From Lunularia cruciata (taxonomy: Eukaryota; Streptophyta; Marchantiopsida; Lunulariales; Lunulariaceae), in assembly GCA_948567375.1 (NCBI GenBank), contig OX419761.1, positions 22,234,243 through 22,298,242 on the forward strand: a stretch of DNA of 64,000 bases, in the 5' to 3' direction. The translations under genes and the position numbers were made by a program. Shown here piece by piece: positions 47,001 to 58,808 of this stretch; position 1 is the first letter of the stretch; every line of letters starts with the position of its first letter. Under the pieces are notes generated by a model. It saw only the letters and a list, made by a program, of their open reading frames with translations. It was not told the DNA's origin and ran no database searches.

Positions 47001-48290
47001 ATGAGCATTTCATATCACCTCTAAAAACCAAGCTTGAAGTGATGAAGATGTATTTTAGAGACCAATATTGTCTCTACAAGTCAATGTCTTCCATGTGTGC
47101 TTGCTTGAATTCATGTAATTATCCATAAACAGACATCTTAAGTGCTAAAATAAACCTTTCTATGCCATGAAGGGTGTGAACAAAGTTAGGCTTTGTATCT
47201 ATCATAAATCACATCAACCATCAAACTTGTAGATGAAATCATCCAACTTGGTGGTACACACTATACCATAATAGCGTTAGGAACTTTTGGAGGCTCCAAA
47301 AATCTAGTCCATGTCCCACAACAATAGTGTGGATATACAATGTGAACTCTCAATTAGGTCATCTCTTGTATCAAACTCAACATTAGAATCAATCTCCTCT
47401 CTCACTAGGACTTGAGATATTGGCTGATACCACGTACCACTCCATGTAAACCCATTGCATGCTACAACTAAATCCACTCTAGAATCCTTGAAAATTCCAT
47501 CATGATACTTTATCCCAAACACCACAACCATAATGACCAAGTGCCACCTCCAAGTACTCCCAATAGCCAAACATCAACTATAAATACCCACTAATGCAGC
47601 CTAAGTACCTCTAATTGTAGCAACTATACTAAAGGAAAGTGCAATCTATTGATAATGAGTACTCTCACAATGTGTAGGTCATCACTTCCTACCTCACCAA
47701 AGAGAAATATAGATAGTATGATTGATCATCACTCCAACCTCACTACCAAGAGCACACTAGTGCACCAATGATCCAAATATTAAGGTCAAACAAACATGAC
47801 GCATAAATAAGAAGTAGATAATAGAGAGGGTCCAATCACAAGAAATCCAAATGGTATTTCTTGTGTATTCTTGTGGACCCTTACAAATCTAATCGGATTG
47901 AGTCTACTATCATTTGGTAGTTTAATATTATGAGTTTATATCTACTCCTACACTATGATGATCATTGAGGATGGGACCAAGTGTCCTCTTGTAGCCAAAG
48001 CTATATAGGTATAGATATGAGTCCACCAGTCTCAATGAAAACAAGTAGAGGTGGACTAGTTGACTAAGAGATCAATTTAGAAACCAAAGGTCTAGGGGTT
48101 AAACCTTGTTGCACACATTACCAATCTCTCTAATTTGGTAGACAAGAACCTACAAATCTCTAATTTGGGAAGATGGGTTCTCCCAATTTTGCACTTGGGC
48201 CAAATCTACAACTACCAACCTTTGATTTGACTTCTTGCACTCAAATCAACTTTTCAATCCATGAAATTGAACACCTATATCCTTGATTGA
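44001..48290. other. Interior of element D, unassigned
   Basis: AT-rich, CpG-poor DNA presumably from the gag and protease part of element D and later insertions. A (CT)n microsatellite lies at 44796-44816 and an AAGGTAAC repeat (about 3.5 copies) at about 45657-45686. Open frames here carry no recognisable motif. Confidence 0.35.
44796..44816. repeat. (CT)n microsatellite
   Basis: An uninterrupted CT dinucleotide run of about ten units. Confidence 0.95.
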
Positions 48291-48294
48291 GGAA

Positions 48295-48539
48295 ATTTTG
48301 CAACACTTCTAGACTTGCAAAATCAAGCAAAATTAATCAAAAGTACTATAAATTACACCAAGCTTAGAGATATGACCAACACCCATAGTTCTTGCACCCA
48401 CAACCTCAAGTTTTTAAATTTTGGTAGTGCTTCTAGACCCACAAAATCAAGAAAAAATTAATCAAAAGTACCATCAATTGCACTAAGCCTAGAAATACCA
48501 CTATTATGAATAGAAAATATTGATAGTTCTTGAACCCAA
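48295..48539. repeat. Two tandem copies of a ~123-bp unit
   Basis: Copies start at 48295 and 48418 (ATTTTGCAACACTTCTAGAC and ATTTTGGTAGTGCTTCTAGAC) and share AAATTAATCAAAAGTAC and AGTTCTTG-ACCCA. Possibly part of the 5' end of element D. Confidence 0.75.
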
Positions 48540-48559
48540 TTTTCCCACTTACTTCTTTG

Positions 48560-48930
48560 GTGTAATAAGATGATCAAAAATCAGAATTCAACATTTGCCA
48601 ATTGCATTAATTACACCATCAAACCATACACCCTCCAGCTCAAAGAATCTAGGTTGTCTACCTTTATCAACCATAACCAAGAGCTTGAAGGCTCAACATA
48701 GAAGAAGTTAGCTCTTGGGAGCTACACTTCAAAGTATACTCCCTATAATGGCTTGAGAGTCCAACCCTAGTGGCATATTTGACGGTGCAAACGGTATTAT
48801 AACAATACAAATATTGACTCTAAGTATCAAATCAAATAGACCCTAACATAATAGATGGCTGCCACCAAGTAACCAAATTGGTAGCTATTGATAAAATTAT
48901 AGTTACCAAGATCCTTACTTCATCATCCTA
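48560..48930 (-). repeat. LTR-like repeat, right copy of element D
   Basis: Direct-repeat partner of 40590-40930. The two are 8 kb apart and bracket the gypsy pol remnants, which is why I read them as the element's LTRs. Confidence 0.55.
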
Positions 48931-49070
48931 GTAAACTAGTGACTCTGACTACCAACTTAAAAACCGTAACATTGTATATAGCCACTGCCACCAAATAACC
49001 CATGAGTAGCTATAGATAAAATTGTAGTTACAAGATTCTCACTTCATCATCCTAGCAAACTAGCTCATGT
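48850..49070. repeat. Tandem duplication (~117-bp unit) at the end of D
   Basis: CTGCCACCAAGTAACC, TAGCTATTGATAAAATTATAG and TTACTTCATCATCCTAGTAAACTAG recur, with changes, starting near 48986. Confidence 0.7.
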
Positions 49071-50527
49071 ATTGAAAATATTATGACAATAAAAGAATGA
49101 GAAGAGGAGGAAGCACAAAAAAAGCTTACACTAGATTTTCTTATATGAATAGCCTACCAAAAGTAGCTAAAGGCATCTCCATGATGTTCTTGGTTGGATG
49201 AGATTTCAAAAAGATCTTCAATTATCTACATCAAAGCAAGTACATTGGTCATTCATGAGTGTTGGTTGCAATAATTCTTAAAATTATTTCATGAATTTTC
49301 TTCTAAAACATCTTGCTCTACTAAAGTTTGTGTGAGTTTGTAGTTTTTGAAAGTATCATTTTGACATTTTTAATGAAAGACCTCAATAAGGAACAAGTTT
49401 AAGACATTTAAGCCATAGGGGCATCTTGTCCGAATACCTTTCTTGTCTTATTTTCATGTAAAACTTGTAAGATGTTTTAATCAAAATGGGTTGAAATTTT
49501 TTAGTAGTAAACACTTCCTCACACTTATTATTAATATATTTAATAAATGTAAAGAATTGATCTTTTCACACCCCCAAATATATCCAATAAAACAATCAGT
49601 TCAAGATCATGGACAAGCATTCAAACTTCTTGAATTGCCCAATTAGGGTTATGATACAAGATTTAAAACCTCTAGTAACCCACTTTCAACTCACAATTCA
49701 CAACACCTATCACTAAGATCATTAGAGATATATTCATGAGACAAACATTTCATCTTCACACCCACCACCAAATATTAAGGGAGAAGGAACAACGGTTTCC
49801 TAACGGTGACATTTGCCTCACAAAAAGACAAAAATAGGTGACCTTAGATCCAATGGAAAATAAAGGCCACCTTCCAAGTGAGGTGTGGAAATATCAAAAG
49901 AGATGTCTAAATATTAATTACCTAAAATTATTATCCATTAGTGCAATTACTTGGGTAATAGTTACTTTGTGAAAAAGTAGGATACAATTTACTTCAACTA
50001 CAAATGGTGTACTAAAACATGAGCATGAAAGCTATTTAGAAGATGATGTTCAAGTCAAGGTTCCAAAATGTTTGAACACTCTAGCAAAGTCTTCCACCTT
50101 CTATCAAAATCTTCCACTATTAGAAAATGAAAACATAGTGTTAACGACCGTGGAAAAGTAAAATTTGATAATAAATATATCATAATCATACACATCCTCT
50201 ACTACATGGTAAAATATATCTTCTTTTCTTCTACTCTACTAACCACTTTTCTTTTCTTTTTCTTTTTATTTACAAATCAAGAATGAAATCAATCCTTGAT
50301 TACTTTATTTACCAAAGTTGTTTGCATGGACAAGTGAAAATCAAACATTGGAAGAGTAGAATTGCAGCCAACTATGATTCTAAAATCCAAAAGACTTCAA
50401 AAATAAATTCTCTTCTTGTGGATGATACAAACATATCAATCAACTGATTGATTCTTCTTAAGAGTCCTTCAAAATATATGGGATTTTTCCTATTCTTCCT
50501 CTACTAGTTGAATCTCTACATGCATAT
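49071..50527. other. AT-rich DNA, nothing recognised
   Basis: No gene or mobile-element signature. A pyrimidine-rich tract lies at about 50218-50270. Confidence 0.4.
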
Positions 50528-50953
50528 TGTAACAATATGGAGTTTAGTGACAAAGTTAGTCGGGCTTACAAAGTAGCACATAAGACAAATTAGCCTAGAA
50601 TATTCTGAAAGTATCTAGGGAGCTTCTTGGGAAGCTTCTCGACTAGTTTAGCTTGCAACTCAAGTAAGTAGCTTCTAGAAGGAAGATTCTAGAAGCTTCC
50701 AACTAGCTTAGCTTGCATGCCAAGTAGGCGGCTTCTAGAAGGACGCTTCTTGAGAAGCTTCGTAGTTAACTTGGCTTGCACTCTAAGAAAGCGGCTTGAG
50801 GAAGCTTCTTGAGAAGCTTCTCAAAGGCCTTGTATGCTACCTATAAATACCAAAGCCAAAGCTCATGCTAGGCATTCAGAGTTCTCCCTCATTCAAGTGT
50901 CCCAATGTGAGTTTCTATTCTCCTATTTCTCTCCTCGGATTTTGTCTTTTACA
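50528..50953 (+). repeat. 5' LTR of element C (426 bp) with HSE-like array
   Basis: Ends are TGTAAC...TTTTACA. Five exact GAAGCTTC palindromes lie at 50631, 50692, 50754, 50801 and 50813, with a three-module TTCTAGAAGCTTC at 50687-50699 and further TTCTAGAA units. A TATAAATA box at 50842-50849 follows about 20 bases after the last one. Confidence 0.95.
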
Positions 50954-50970
50954 TTGGAATCAGAGCATGA
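50954..50970 (+). other. Primer-binding site of element C
   Basis: TTGGAATCAGAGCATGA directly follows the LTR. It is close to TGGTATCAGAGC, the initiator-methionine-tRNA type, with one change in the core. Confidence 0.8.
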
Positions 50971-50973
50971 ATA

Positions 50974-51191
50974 GGATGGATTGAATTTATGGACCACCAA
51001 ATCCACTTCCACTGAACCATTGGGATTTTTGCATCCAAATACTACCCAAGCATCATTTCACACAATTCATCACCTCGTACTTTGGACAAGATTTTTTGCA
51101 TATGATCACCATATCTGAGGAACCCTTGGTGCTTCCGGTTGTAACTTATGGAGAACGGTGGACGTGTTGTTTCTATGTGTTAGTAAATTAG
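50974..51191 (+). other. Small leader frame of element C
   Basis: The counterpart of the element B leader frame: GPPNPLPLNHWDFCIQILPK, then FTQFITSYFGQDFLHMITIS, then EPLVLPVVTYGERWTCCFYV. It ends about 30 nt before the gag start near 51224. The conservation between B and C is at protein level as well as DNA level, and the layout resembles that of element A. Function unknown. Confidence 0.6.
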
Positions 51192-51223
51192 ATAGATTGG
51201 GAGTGGTGTGATAGAGTAGCAAC

Positions 51224-52150
51224 CATGGCGGCAATACCCAATGTTATCTTTGCTATGCAACAACAAATCAAGCACCTTACTTGATTGTTGGATGAACGAG
51301 ATCTTTGACGACAAGAGCAGGTGGAGAGAGTACCAATTTGAGAAGAAAAAGATTGGATAAGATTCCCTAAACCCAAGGTATTTAAAGGCAAGAATCTTTT
51401 GGGTGCAGTGGAGAATTTTGTGTTTGATTGTGAATGTTATTTTGAAGCTACCAATCTACAAAACAAGCAAAAATAGATTTCTTGGCTTCTAGCCAATTGG
51501 ATGGAGTAGCAAAGCTATGGTGGAGATTCCGAGTGGAGCAAGCGGAACAGAAAATTGTTGCACCAATCTTGACATGGGTAGAATTCAAGAGCGCAATAAT
51601 TAGTTAGTTCCAAGCTATAAATGCCACACAAGCTGCATGGGATAAGTTGGCAGAGTTGAAACAGATTGGCTCTGTAAGAAGTTACATTACGTAGTTCCAA
51701 AACACCATCATGTAAATTCCAGATATATTGAAAGGTGAAGCTCTGGATCTATTTGTGAGGGGCTTGAAGGCAAGAACCAAATTAGAGGTAACCATGCGAG
51801 AGCCACAATACTTGGAGGAAGCCATGCGGTTGGCCAAACATTTTGATTCCTTGGTGGCAACAAATTTGTCTTGACCTCGACCTCCACCTCCACCTCCACA
51901 GAGCCTACCAATAGACTACACACAAGTGGAGGAGCCAACACCAATGTGGATTGATGTCATTCAACAAAGACCACTTGGCATGGCAGATAGAGAGAAATTG
52001 TGAAAAAATGGTGGTTGTTTTTATTGTCACCAATCGGGGCATCGCATTGCTGAATGTCCATTCAAGAATGGACAACCTCAACAAGTTTCTCAGGTGGAGG
52101 TTGTGGAGCGGAATGATCAAGGAAACAAAGAATCCCAATAGGAGATTTTG
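51224..52150 (+). pseudogene. Element C gag with CCHC zinc knuckle
   Basis: The frame begins at MAAIPNVIFAMQQQIKHLT and includes a capsid-like part (SQFQAINATQAAWDKLAELK-like). It ends with the RNA-binding knuckle CFYCHQSGHRIAEC at about 52014-52055. The arrangement is the same as in element B. Broken. Confidence 0.82.
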
Positions 52151-52167
52151 AGCCACCTATTGGGAGC

Positions 52168-52530
52168 TTGATTAGTTCTAATGGAATTGAAGGCTTGACC
52201 TATGCAAGTTTGCTTCACTTGCAAGGTATGATATCTAATCGGGATTGTAGGATTTTGGTTGATTCTGGAAGTTCAAAGAATTGCATGTCTATGCAAGTAG
52301 CAAAGGAATTGGGTATTCCTATCAAGCTAGTGATTGGAAGTAGTTTGATGATGGCGGATGATAGAAAAGGTTCTGCATTCCACACCTCACATCCTATTAC
52401 CTTCAAGATTGGGAAGGAGTATTTGGAGTGTATGAGGTTTATAGTGGTACCTCTACAACTATGATATTATTCTGGGTCTACCTTGGCTTGAATATCATAA
52501 GGTTCAATTTGATTGGACCCAACGCCAAAT
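52168..52530 (+). pseudogene. Element C aspartic protease
   Basis: Active-site motif ILVDSGSSKNCMS near 52255 and the downstream YDIILGLPWLEYH-like segment near 52465-52500. Between gag and reverse transcriptase, as expected. Confidence 0.85.
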
Positions 52531-52770
52531 TCAAGTACAACACTAAGGTAGGAATTTCAGATTAGGTTGTCTGGCACCTCTGAGTAAGACACCTAAGAAT
52601 AGTCAGTCCCAAGATGGGAAGTTTGTTGAGAAGGTAGTCATAGAGCAAACTGGAAGGGAGATGAGTCCCAAGATAGGAAGTTTGCCAAGAAGGCAACTAG
52701 GGAGCAAGCTTGGAAGAGAGATGAGTCCCTAGAAGGGAAGTTTGTTATTAAAGCAGCCATAGAGCAAGCT

Positions 52771-54220
52771 TTGGAGGAGGATAAGTCTATATTTGCGATG
52801 TGGATCAAGCCAATTGCACAAGAACAATCCAAGGAGGGCCAAGAGCCTCATCAAGCAATGGTTGATTGGATAGTTCAAGAGTTTGCGGACGTGTTTCCGG
52901 ATGATCTGCCAAAGGGATTACCCTCCAATCAAGGTATGCCCTTCAAGATTGAGTTATTGCCAAGGAGTACTCTAGTGAGTAGACCGATCTATTGGCTCTC
53001 ACCAAAGGAGTTGGAGGAGTTGCAAACAACACTTACAAAGTTGTTGGAGAAGGACTTAATACGACATAATACCTCTCCTTGGGGAGCACCAGTACTATTT
53101 GTTCCAAAGAAAGATGAAGGACTTCATTTCTGTATTGATTATCGTGGGCTCAATAAGCAAACCGTGAAGAATGCATATCTCTTGCCTTGGATCAATGACT
53201 TGCTTGATCAACTAAATAGAGCATGCTACTTTTCCAAGCTGGATCTTTGCATCGGCTATTGGCAAATTCTTATTGATAGAGAGGATGTGCAAAAAACTGC
53301 CTTTTGCACAAGGTATGGGCATTTTGAGTGGAGAGTTCTACCTTTCAAACTCACTAATGCTCTAGCAGTCTTCATGGATCAGATGCATCATGTGTTGGAT
53401 GGACTATTGGATTGGTCCGTGGTGGTGTTCTTGAATGATATCTTGATCTATAGCAAGACAAAGGCAGAACATGTGAATCATGTGCGAGATGTCCTAAGAT
53501 GACTATGACAATGGAAATTTTACCACAAGAAGTCGAAGTGTGCCTTTTGGCAGAAGGAGGTTACCTTCTTGGGTCATAAGATCTCACCAGAGGGGATTAA
53601 GATGGAGGAAGAGAAAATCAAGGCCATTATTGATTGGTCTACCCCAAAGGATGCTACCAAAGTACAAGCATTCAATGGATTAGCCAGTTTTTACAGACGG
53701 TTCATCCATTATTATGCTCATGTGGCTGCACCATTGACTGAACTCTTGTAAAAGAACTTGAGCTTCCAATGGACCACCAAGCATGAAGAAGCATTCTAGT
53801 AGTTAAAGCATATGGTGTGTTCAAGACCCATTCTTCAGCCATATGATCCTCAACTACCCTATGTGGTTGATTTTGATGCTTCTAACTTTGCAATTGGAGT
53901 CGTGTTGCAACAAGAATTCCCAGATGGACTCCATCCCATTGCCTTTGTATCTCACCGACTCAATACGGTTGAACAAAACTACTCTGCTCAAGATCAACAA
54001 CTTGCAATGGTATACACCACCAAGGTATGGAGGCGTTACCTCTTGGGGAAACAAGTGATCATGCAAACTGATCACAAACCATTGTTGCAGACCTTACACT
54101 TGGAACACATGAAGAGTCGACATCATCGATGGGAGGAACAACTCCAACTATATGACATCAAACTTGAGTACAAACCAGGTTGGTTCCACATCATCCCAAA
54201 TGCTTTATCACGACGACCTG
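52771..54220 (+). pseudogene. Element C reverse transcriptase and RNase H
   Basis: Reverse transcriptase shows [55 protein letters not shown], the [10 protein letters not shown] segment and the catalytic VVFLNDILIYS box. RNase H follows with GLASFYRRFIHYYAHVAAPL, VDFDASNFAIGVVLQQ, FVSHRLNTVEQNYSAQDQQ and MQTDHKPLLQTL, ending with a NALSRRPDLE segment. Typical chromovirus order. Confidence 0.9.
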
Positions 54221-54399
54221 ATTTGGAGTCTCTTCCCCTCATCACAATAGCAATTTCAACGGTGTCAATTGACTCCAAGATCCAAAACAAGTTTCATTCA
54301 GCTCTATACCAAGATACCTTTTTCCAAATGGTACATGGTCACCTTACAGCATGCGATAAGGAGTACAACACCTTCTCCATCAAGGAGAGCCTTTTATTC

Positions 54400-55750
54400 C
54401 ATGAGGACCAGATCTATGTTCCAACTAAAGGTGATCTTCGACTTGTGCGCCTTCAAGAAGCCCATGATTTACCCATTGTTGGTCACATGTGTGTGGACAA
54501 GACCTTGGGTACCCTCCAACGTCAATGGTGGTGGCCCAACATGACACAAGATGTTTGAGAATTTGTCCGATCATGTGAGAGTTGCCAACGTAACAAGGCC
54601 AGCAACCAAAAGCCAAGTGGACTCCTTCAACTACTTGTTGTTCTATCCGCTCGCTGGGAGCATGTGAGCTTGGATCTCATCACATCCTTGCCAAAGACAA
54701 AACAAGGACACACCGCAATTGTGGTGTTTGTGGATAAGCTTAGTAAGCAAATCCACTTGGCACCAACCTGTGATACCATGGATGCTCCAACCTTAGTGCA
54801 AATCTACTTCAACAATATCTTCAAGCATCATGGGATGCCATGTGTACTCATCTCCGACCGTGATCCTCAATTTACCAAGAAGTTTTGGCAAGCACTCTTC
54901 CAGATACTCGGCATCAAGCTTGCTTTGTCCATGGCCTATCATCCTCAAACTGATGGACAAACCAAACGTGCTAATCATACATTGGAAGATATTGTACGTG
55001 CCTTTATCAATGTCCACCATACCAATTGGGATGAATATCTTGTAGCTACAGAATTTGCCTACAGCAATTCTAAACAGGCAAGCACTAGATTTTCTCCTTT
55101 CTTTCTCAATTTTGGCCAAGATCTGCTTGTTCCAGAGTCTTTTCTTGCTCCCTCTCCATCTTAGGTTCCTCATACTTCCACATTCTTGACCACTATATCC
55201 CAATATCTCCAACAAGCCAAGTCTCACCTCCTTGTTGCTTAGAATTGCCAGAAACAATATGCGGACCACCTTTGTTGTGATCTCACCTTTGATGTCGATG
55301 ATAAAGTCATGCTATCTTATAGTAACATGCCTCTCCCACTTGATACCCAAGTTCATAAACTTCCTCCTAATTGGATAGGACACTTTGATATAACCCAAAT
55401 TGTCTCTCCTATTGCTTATCGACTTGTCTTGCCTTGTCACATGCGTATCCATCCTATCTTTCATGTTTCCAAGTTGAAACCGTTTGTTCTTAACCCCTCT
55501 TCCTTTTCCTCTTGAGTCCAACCTCCCCCTCTTCATGTCCATATCAATGATCATAAGGAGTACAAAGTTGATCGTATCCTTGCACGTTACCATATTCAAC
55601 GAGGCCGTCACCAACATACAGAGTACAAGGTCCTTTGGAAAGGGTATCCCCTTATGATACCACATGGGAACCTCTTTCTCACCTCCAGAATGCACAGACG
55701 GCCATCCAGGAATTTGAAGCTTCACTGCCAACGAGGACGTCACCAACTAG
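54400..55750 (+). pseudogene. Element C integrase and chromodomain
   Basis: Zinc-binding part: VGHMCVDKTLGTLQRQWWWP and CESCQRNKAS. DDE core: SLDLITSLPK, VVFVDKLSKQIHLAPT, VLISDRDPQFT, MAYHPQTDGQTKRANHTLED. GPY-like part near 55340-55480 (HFDITQIVSPIAYRLVLP). Chromodomain at about 55555-55740 (EYKVDRILARY, TEYKVLWKGYP, TTWEPLSHLQNAQ). The chromodomain would tether the integration complex to modified chromatin. Confidence 0.9.
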
Positions 55751-55763
55751 CGGCGGGGGAATA
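55749..55763 (+). other. Polypurine tract of element C
   Basis: AGCGGCGGGGGAATA immediately before the 3' LTR start TGTAAC. Confidence 0.8.
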
Positions 55764-56190
55764 TGTAACAATATGGAGTTTAGTGACAAAGTTAGTCGGG
55801 CTTACAAAGTAGCACATAAGACAAATTAGCCTAGAATATTCCGAAAGTATCTAGGAAGCTTCTTGGGAAGCTTCTCGACTAGTTTAGCTTGCACCTCAAG
55901 TAAGTAGCTTCTAGAAGGAAGATTCTAGAAGCTTCCAACTAGCTTAGCTTGCATGCCAAGTAGGCGGCTTCTAGAAGGACACTTCTTGAGAAGCTTCGTA
56001 GTTAACTTGGCTTGCACTCTAAGAAAGCGGCTTGAGGAAGCTTCTTGAGAAGCTTCTCAAAGGCCTTGTATGCTACCTATAAATACCAAAGCCAAAGCTC
56101 ATGCTAGGCATTCAGAGTTCTCCCTCATTCAAGTGTCCCAATGTGAGTTTCCATTCTCCTATTTCTCTCCTCGCATTTGGTCTTTTTACA
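55764..56190 (+). repeat. 3' LTR of element C (427 bp)
   Basis: Near-identical to the 5' LTR, including the GAAGCTTC array and the TATAAATA box at 56078-56085. Confidence 0.96.
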
Positions 56191-58808
56191 CATACACAAA
56201 TGAAGTAAGACACAACATAACTTAGAAAATTAATGCATAGACTTCAAATTATAATTCTTAAATTGGTTTTTGAGTAAGAATACATCATCAACAAGAGTTA
56301 CAAAATAAGGTAATCCACATGCACCACCTATTCTTGGGAGACAATTGTAATTCTAGATTTGGAGTGTCAAGTAGAATTGAGGTTTCAAGTAAGAATGCCA
56401 AATCAATTTTTGAGAAGAAGAAAAATACACAATAAAAACACTTTATATTCCATCAATTTTATGCAACACCTCATAAATTAGGTACAAATTACATCTTTAC
56501 ATTCACATCTTGAGTTCATTTTTATGAAATTGATATCTCAACACTCATTTACTATATTTCCATGTAATAAATTCTAAATTTCCCATCAAGTTACAAAATT
56601 CTGAATTAGCTAACAGTTTCACATCCATTACAAATTTGGTTGTGGATTCCCATGGTTCCCATGGGAGCTCAAAGTAGGTGCTTGCGCTTGACTAAAGCAT
56701 TGGAATAAAAAATTTAAAACCTTGTGAACATTACCATAGATTCAAGTACATGCATATGAACTAGTTTTGTATAAAGAATTTTATGCATATGGAATATAGA
56801 ATTGCATAGTCATAGCAAGACAACATCTGCAAGCTTGAGCTCTAAGCTTGAGTTTCCTTTTTCTTTGTAGGCTTTCCCAGCTTTGATATTTTGAGTCCTC
56901 AGTTTGTAGTCACACCCTCCCATTAGAGACACTATATTTTTCTATTAAATCCATTGCAACAAAAGCACAATTCTTTACTTCCAACCACAAACAAGATCAT
57001 GCATCTTAGACCTCAATATCTTTGTGTAATTACCTTCATTGCTAATGCAAATCATCTTCATCACTTTTTTTTTACAATTTTATCTTCACCATCTTCATCA
57101 CTTCTCTTGATATCATCTTTGTGATGAAAAAAAATCATGATACCTTTGTCTTAAATGCTTCCCAACAATCCTATAGATACCAATCTGCTCTATGCATCTT
57201 TCATCCTTTTTTCCTTCCTTTTACAAATTTTATTCCTGCTCATGGAGTGTCATCCTTCAAGTATTGAATGTAATAATGAGATAAGGAACTTCTATAGTAG
57301 GAGAATGAATCATGGGAAAACTTTGCTCTGCTAATACAGGTGTTCCTACAAAATCTTTTGGTTGATAAGCCCTCACATCGGCATTTAGCTTTAACTCAAC
57401 ATCTTTACTACTATATGTACTCCTCACTTAACAATCCAAAAGATTTCTATAAAAATCTGTCCTATTGGATGTTTCATCCACTAACTGTTTGGTACTACTA
57501 TCCCCTAGACTACTATTGCTCACATGAGATTGTTGAAGCCCTTTATGATGGTTAGTCTTGGCATTCATGGATGCTTTATCCACAAGCTATCTATCTAACC
57601 TTCAATGGCTCTCTATTGGAGGCACATTAGATCCCAATGTTGGAGAGGTGTGGAAAAAAATTTAAAAATTGAATCATCTACTAATTTAGAACTCTATAAC
57701 TTGATGGAGACTCAAAATCATTGGAGAGGGTGTGAAAACATAATAAATAGATAATAAAATATAATAAACTGGTGTGTAGATATACATTCCCTTCTTTTAC
57801 AGTCAATTTTCCTTGCTCTATGTTCGAGGTTTTCAAATTTTTCAATATCAACATTTTATGAATATTGAATTCTATACAAGTTCAAATTAATTACAAGTAA
57901 GTTGTACTAAGGATATAATGATGCATGAGAAGATGAATAATCCTATCATTATTTAAAGCTCAAGGTTAAATTAAGTTGAAAATGTCATGTTAACTAGAAG
58001 GCAATACATAATAACTTTGCTTGAGTAAATGTACTTACAAGCATGATTAGGGATCTTGGTTTTTATTGCACTTGTCAAATTTGTGGGAAAATGTTCTACT
58101 ATCACTTTATCATCCAAGAAAACCCATTATACATGAAATTTATATATGAATGGTCAGATTTTTATTGATCATTTTATCATATTCTGGTTGATTGATTTTT
58201 CTTCCATTTTAACCTTGATGGAGTCTTAGTAAGTCTCTTCACTATCTTTAGGTTGAAGTTCCAATAGATTGTCTCCTACAGTATTCCCAAAGAACCTGTT
58301 GACATTGACTTGCAAGAGGAGCTCAATGTGCCTCGATGCTCGAGTCTTGCTCCAAAACCTTCACACAACCTGCTGGTGGAAGATTCCGCGATGGTTGCCG
58401 CTGCTGTTTGAACTCCTAAGCTCCGTGGGCATGGGCTCAGTTCACTGGGAGTAAGGCTTTGAACTCTCTTTTCCTCTGTGCCTATTCATCTCTCTCTGAC
58501 TTGAAGCGCAGGTTGTTTGATTGTTACCCAAGTACAAATCCAGCATTGCTAGATCAAGCTTAACTCATTCACAAGTAGGTTTATAAGCTTAAAATTCTAT
58601 CTTGTGAACCAATTAATCTCTCACTCAGGATGAACCTATGGCAATTAGTAAGGTAACACAATATAGATTAAGGAGATAAGGAACCAAATTCTATGATATT
58701 CGTCCATGGCTAAAATTCTAGGGTATTTCCAAGAGCTCATGAAAGAAATAGTAGGAAATGAAATGATGATTAGCTTCTCCTTGTTACTCATATATATTTG
58801 TGTAATTT
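56191..58808. other. AT-rich intergenic DNA
   Basis: No gene recognised. A short CpG-richer patch at about 58300-58460 contains an open frame of 61 codons with no known similarity. Confidence 0.4.

Larger units (their letters stand above)
40590..48930 (-). mobile_element. Very decayed Ty3/gypsy element D (no chromodomain seen)
   Basis: Minus-strand remnants of reverse transcriptase (43520-44000), RNase H (42880-43500) and integrase (41900-42490) appear in gypsy order. They are bracketed by LTR-like direct repeats at about 40590-40930 and 48560-48930. The protein style (TRADQY in RT, HQPLKWLM in RNase H, ALIDH-type integrase) differs from elements A-C. It is far older: the end repeats are clearly diverged and the coding parts are riddled with breaks. 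The 44.1-48.5 kb part presumably held gag and protease, but I cannot identify them. The ends are approximate. Confidence 0.6.
50528..56190 (+). mobile_element. Ty3/gypsy chromovirus, element C
   Basis: A 5.66-kb plus-strand element with LTRs at 50528-50953 and 55764-56190. Internally it has, in order, a primer site, small leader frame, gag, protease, reverse transcriptase, RNase H, integrase, chromodomain and polypurine tract. The flanks CATAT (50523-50527) and CATAC (56191-56195) form a target duplication with one difference. By hand the LTRs differ at seven of about 426 sites (about 1.6%) plus one single-base gap, so this is the youngest insertion in the window. At an assumed 1e-8 changes per site per year it would be under about one million years old. 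It is nonetheless broken, with several interruptions. It is the same family as element B. Confidence 0.96.

Noticed and set aside
58269-58454. CpG-richer patch with a 61-codon frame in AT-rich DNA
   Set aside because: It could be a gene fragment, but the protein matches nothing I know and there are no convincing splice sites.
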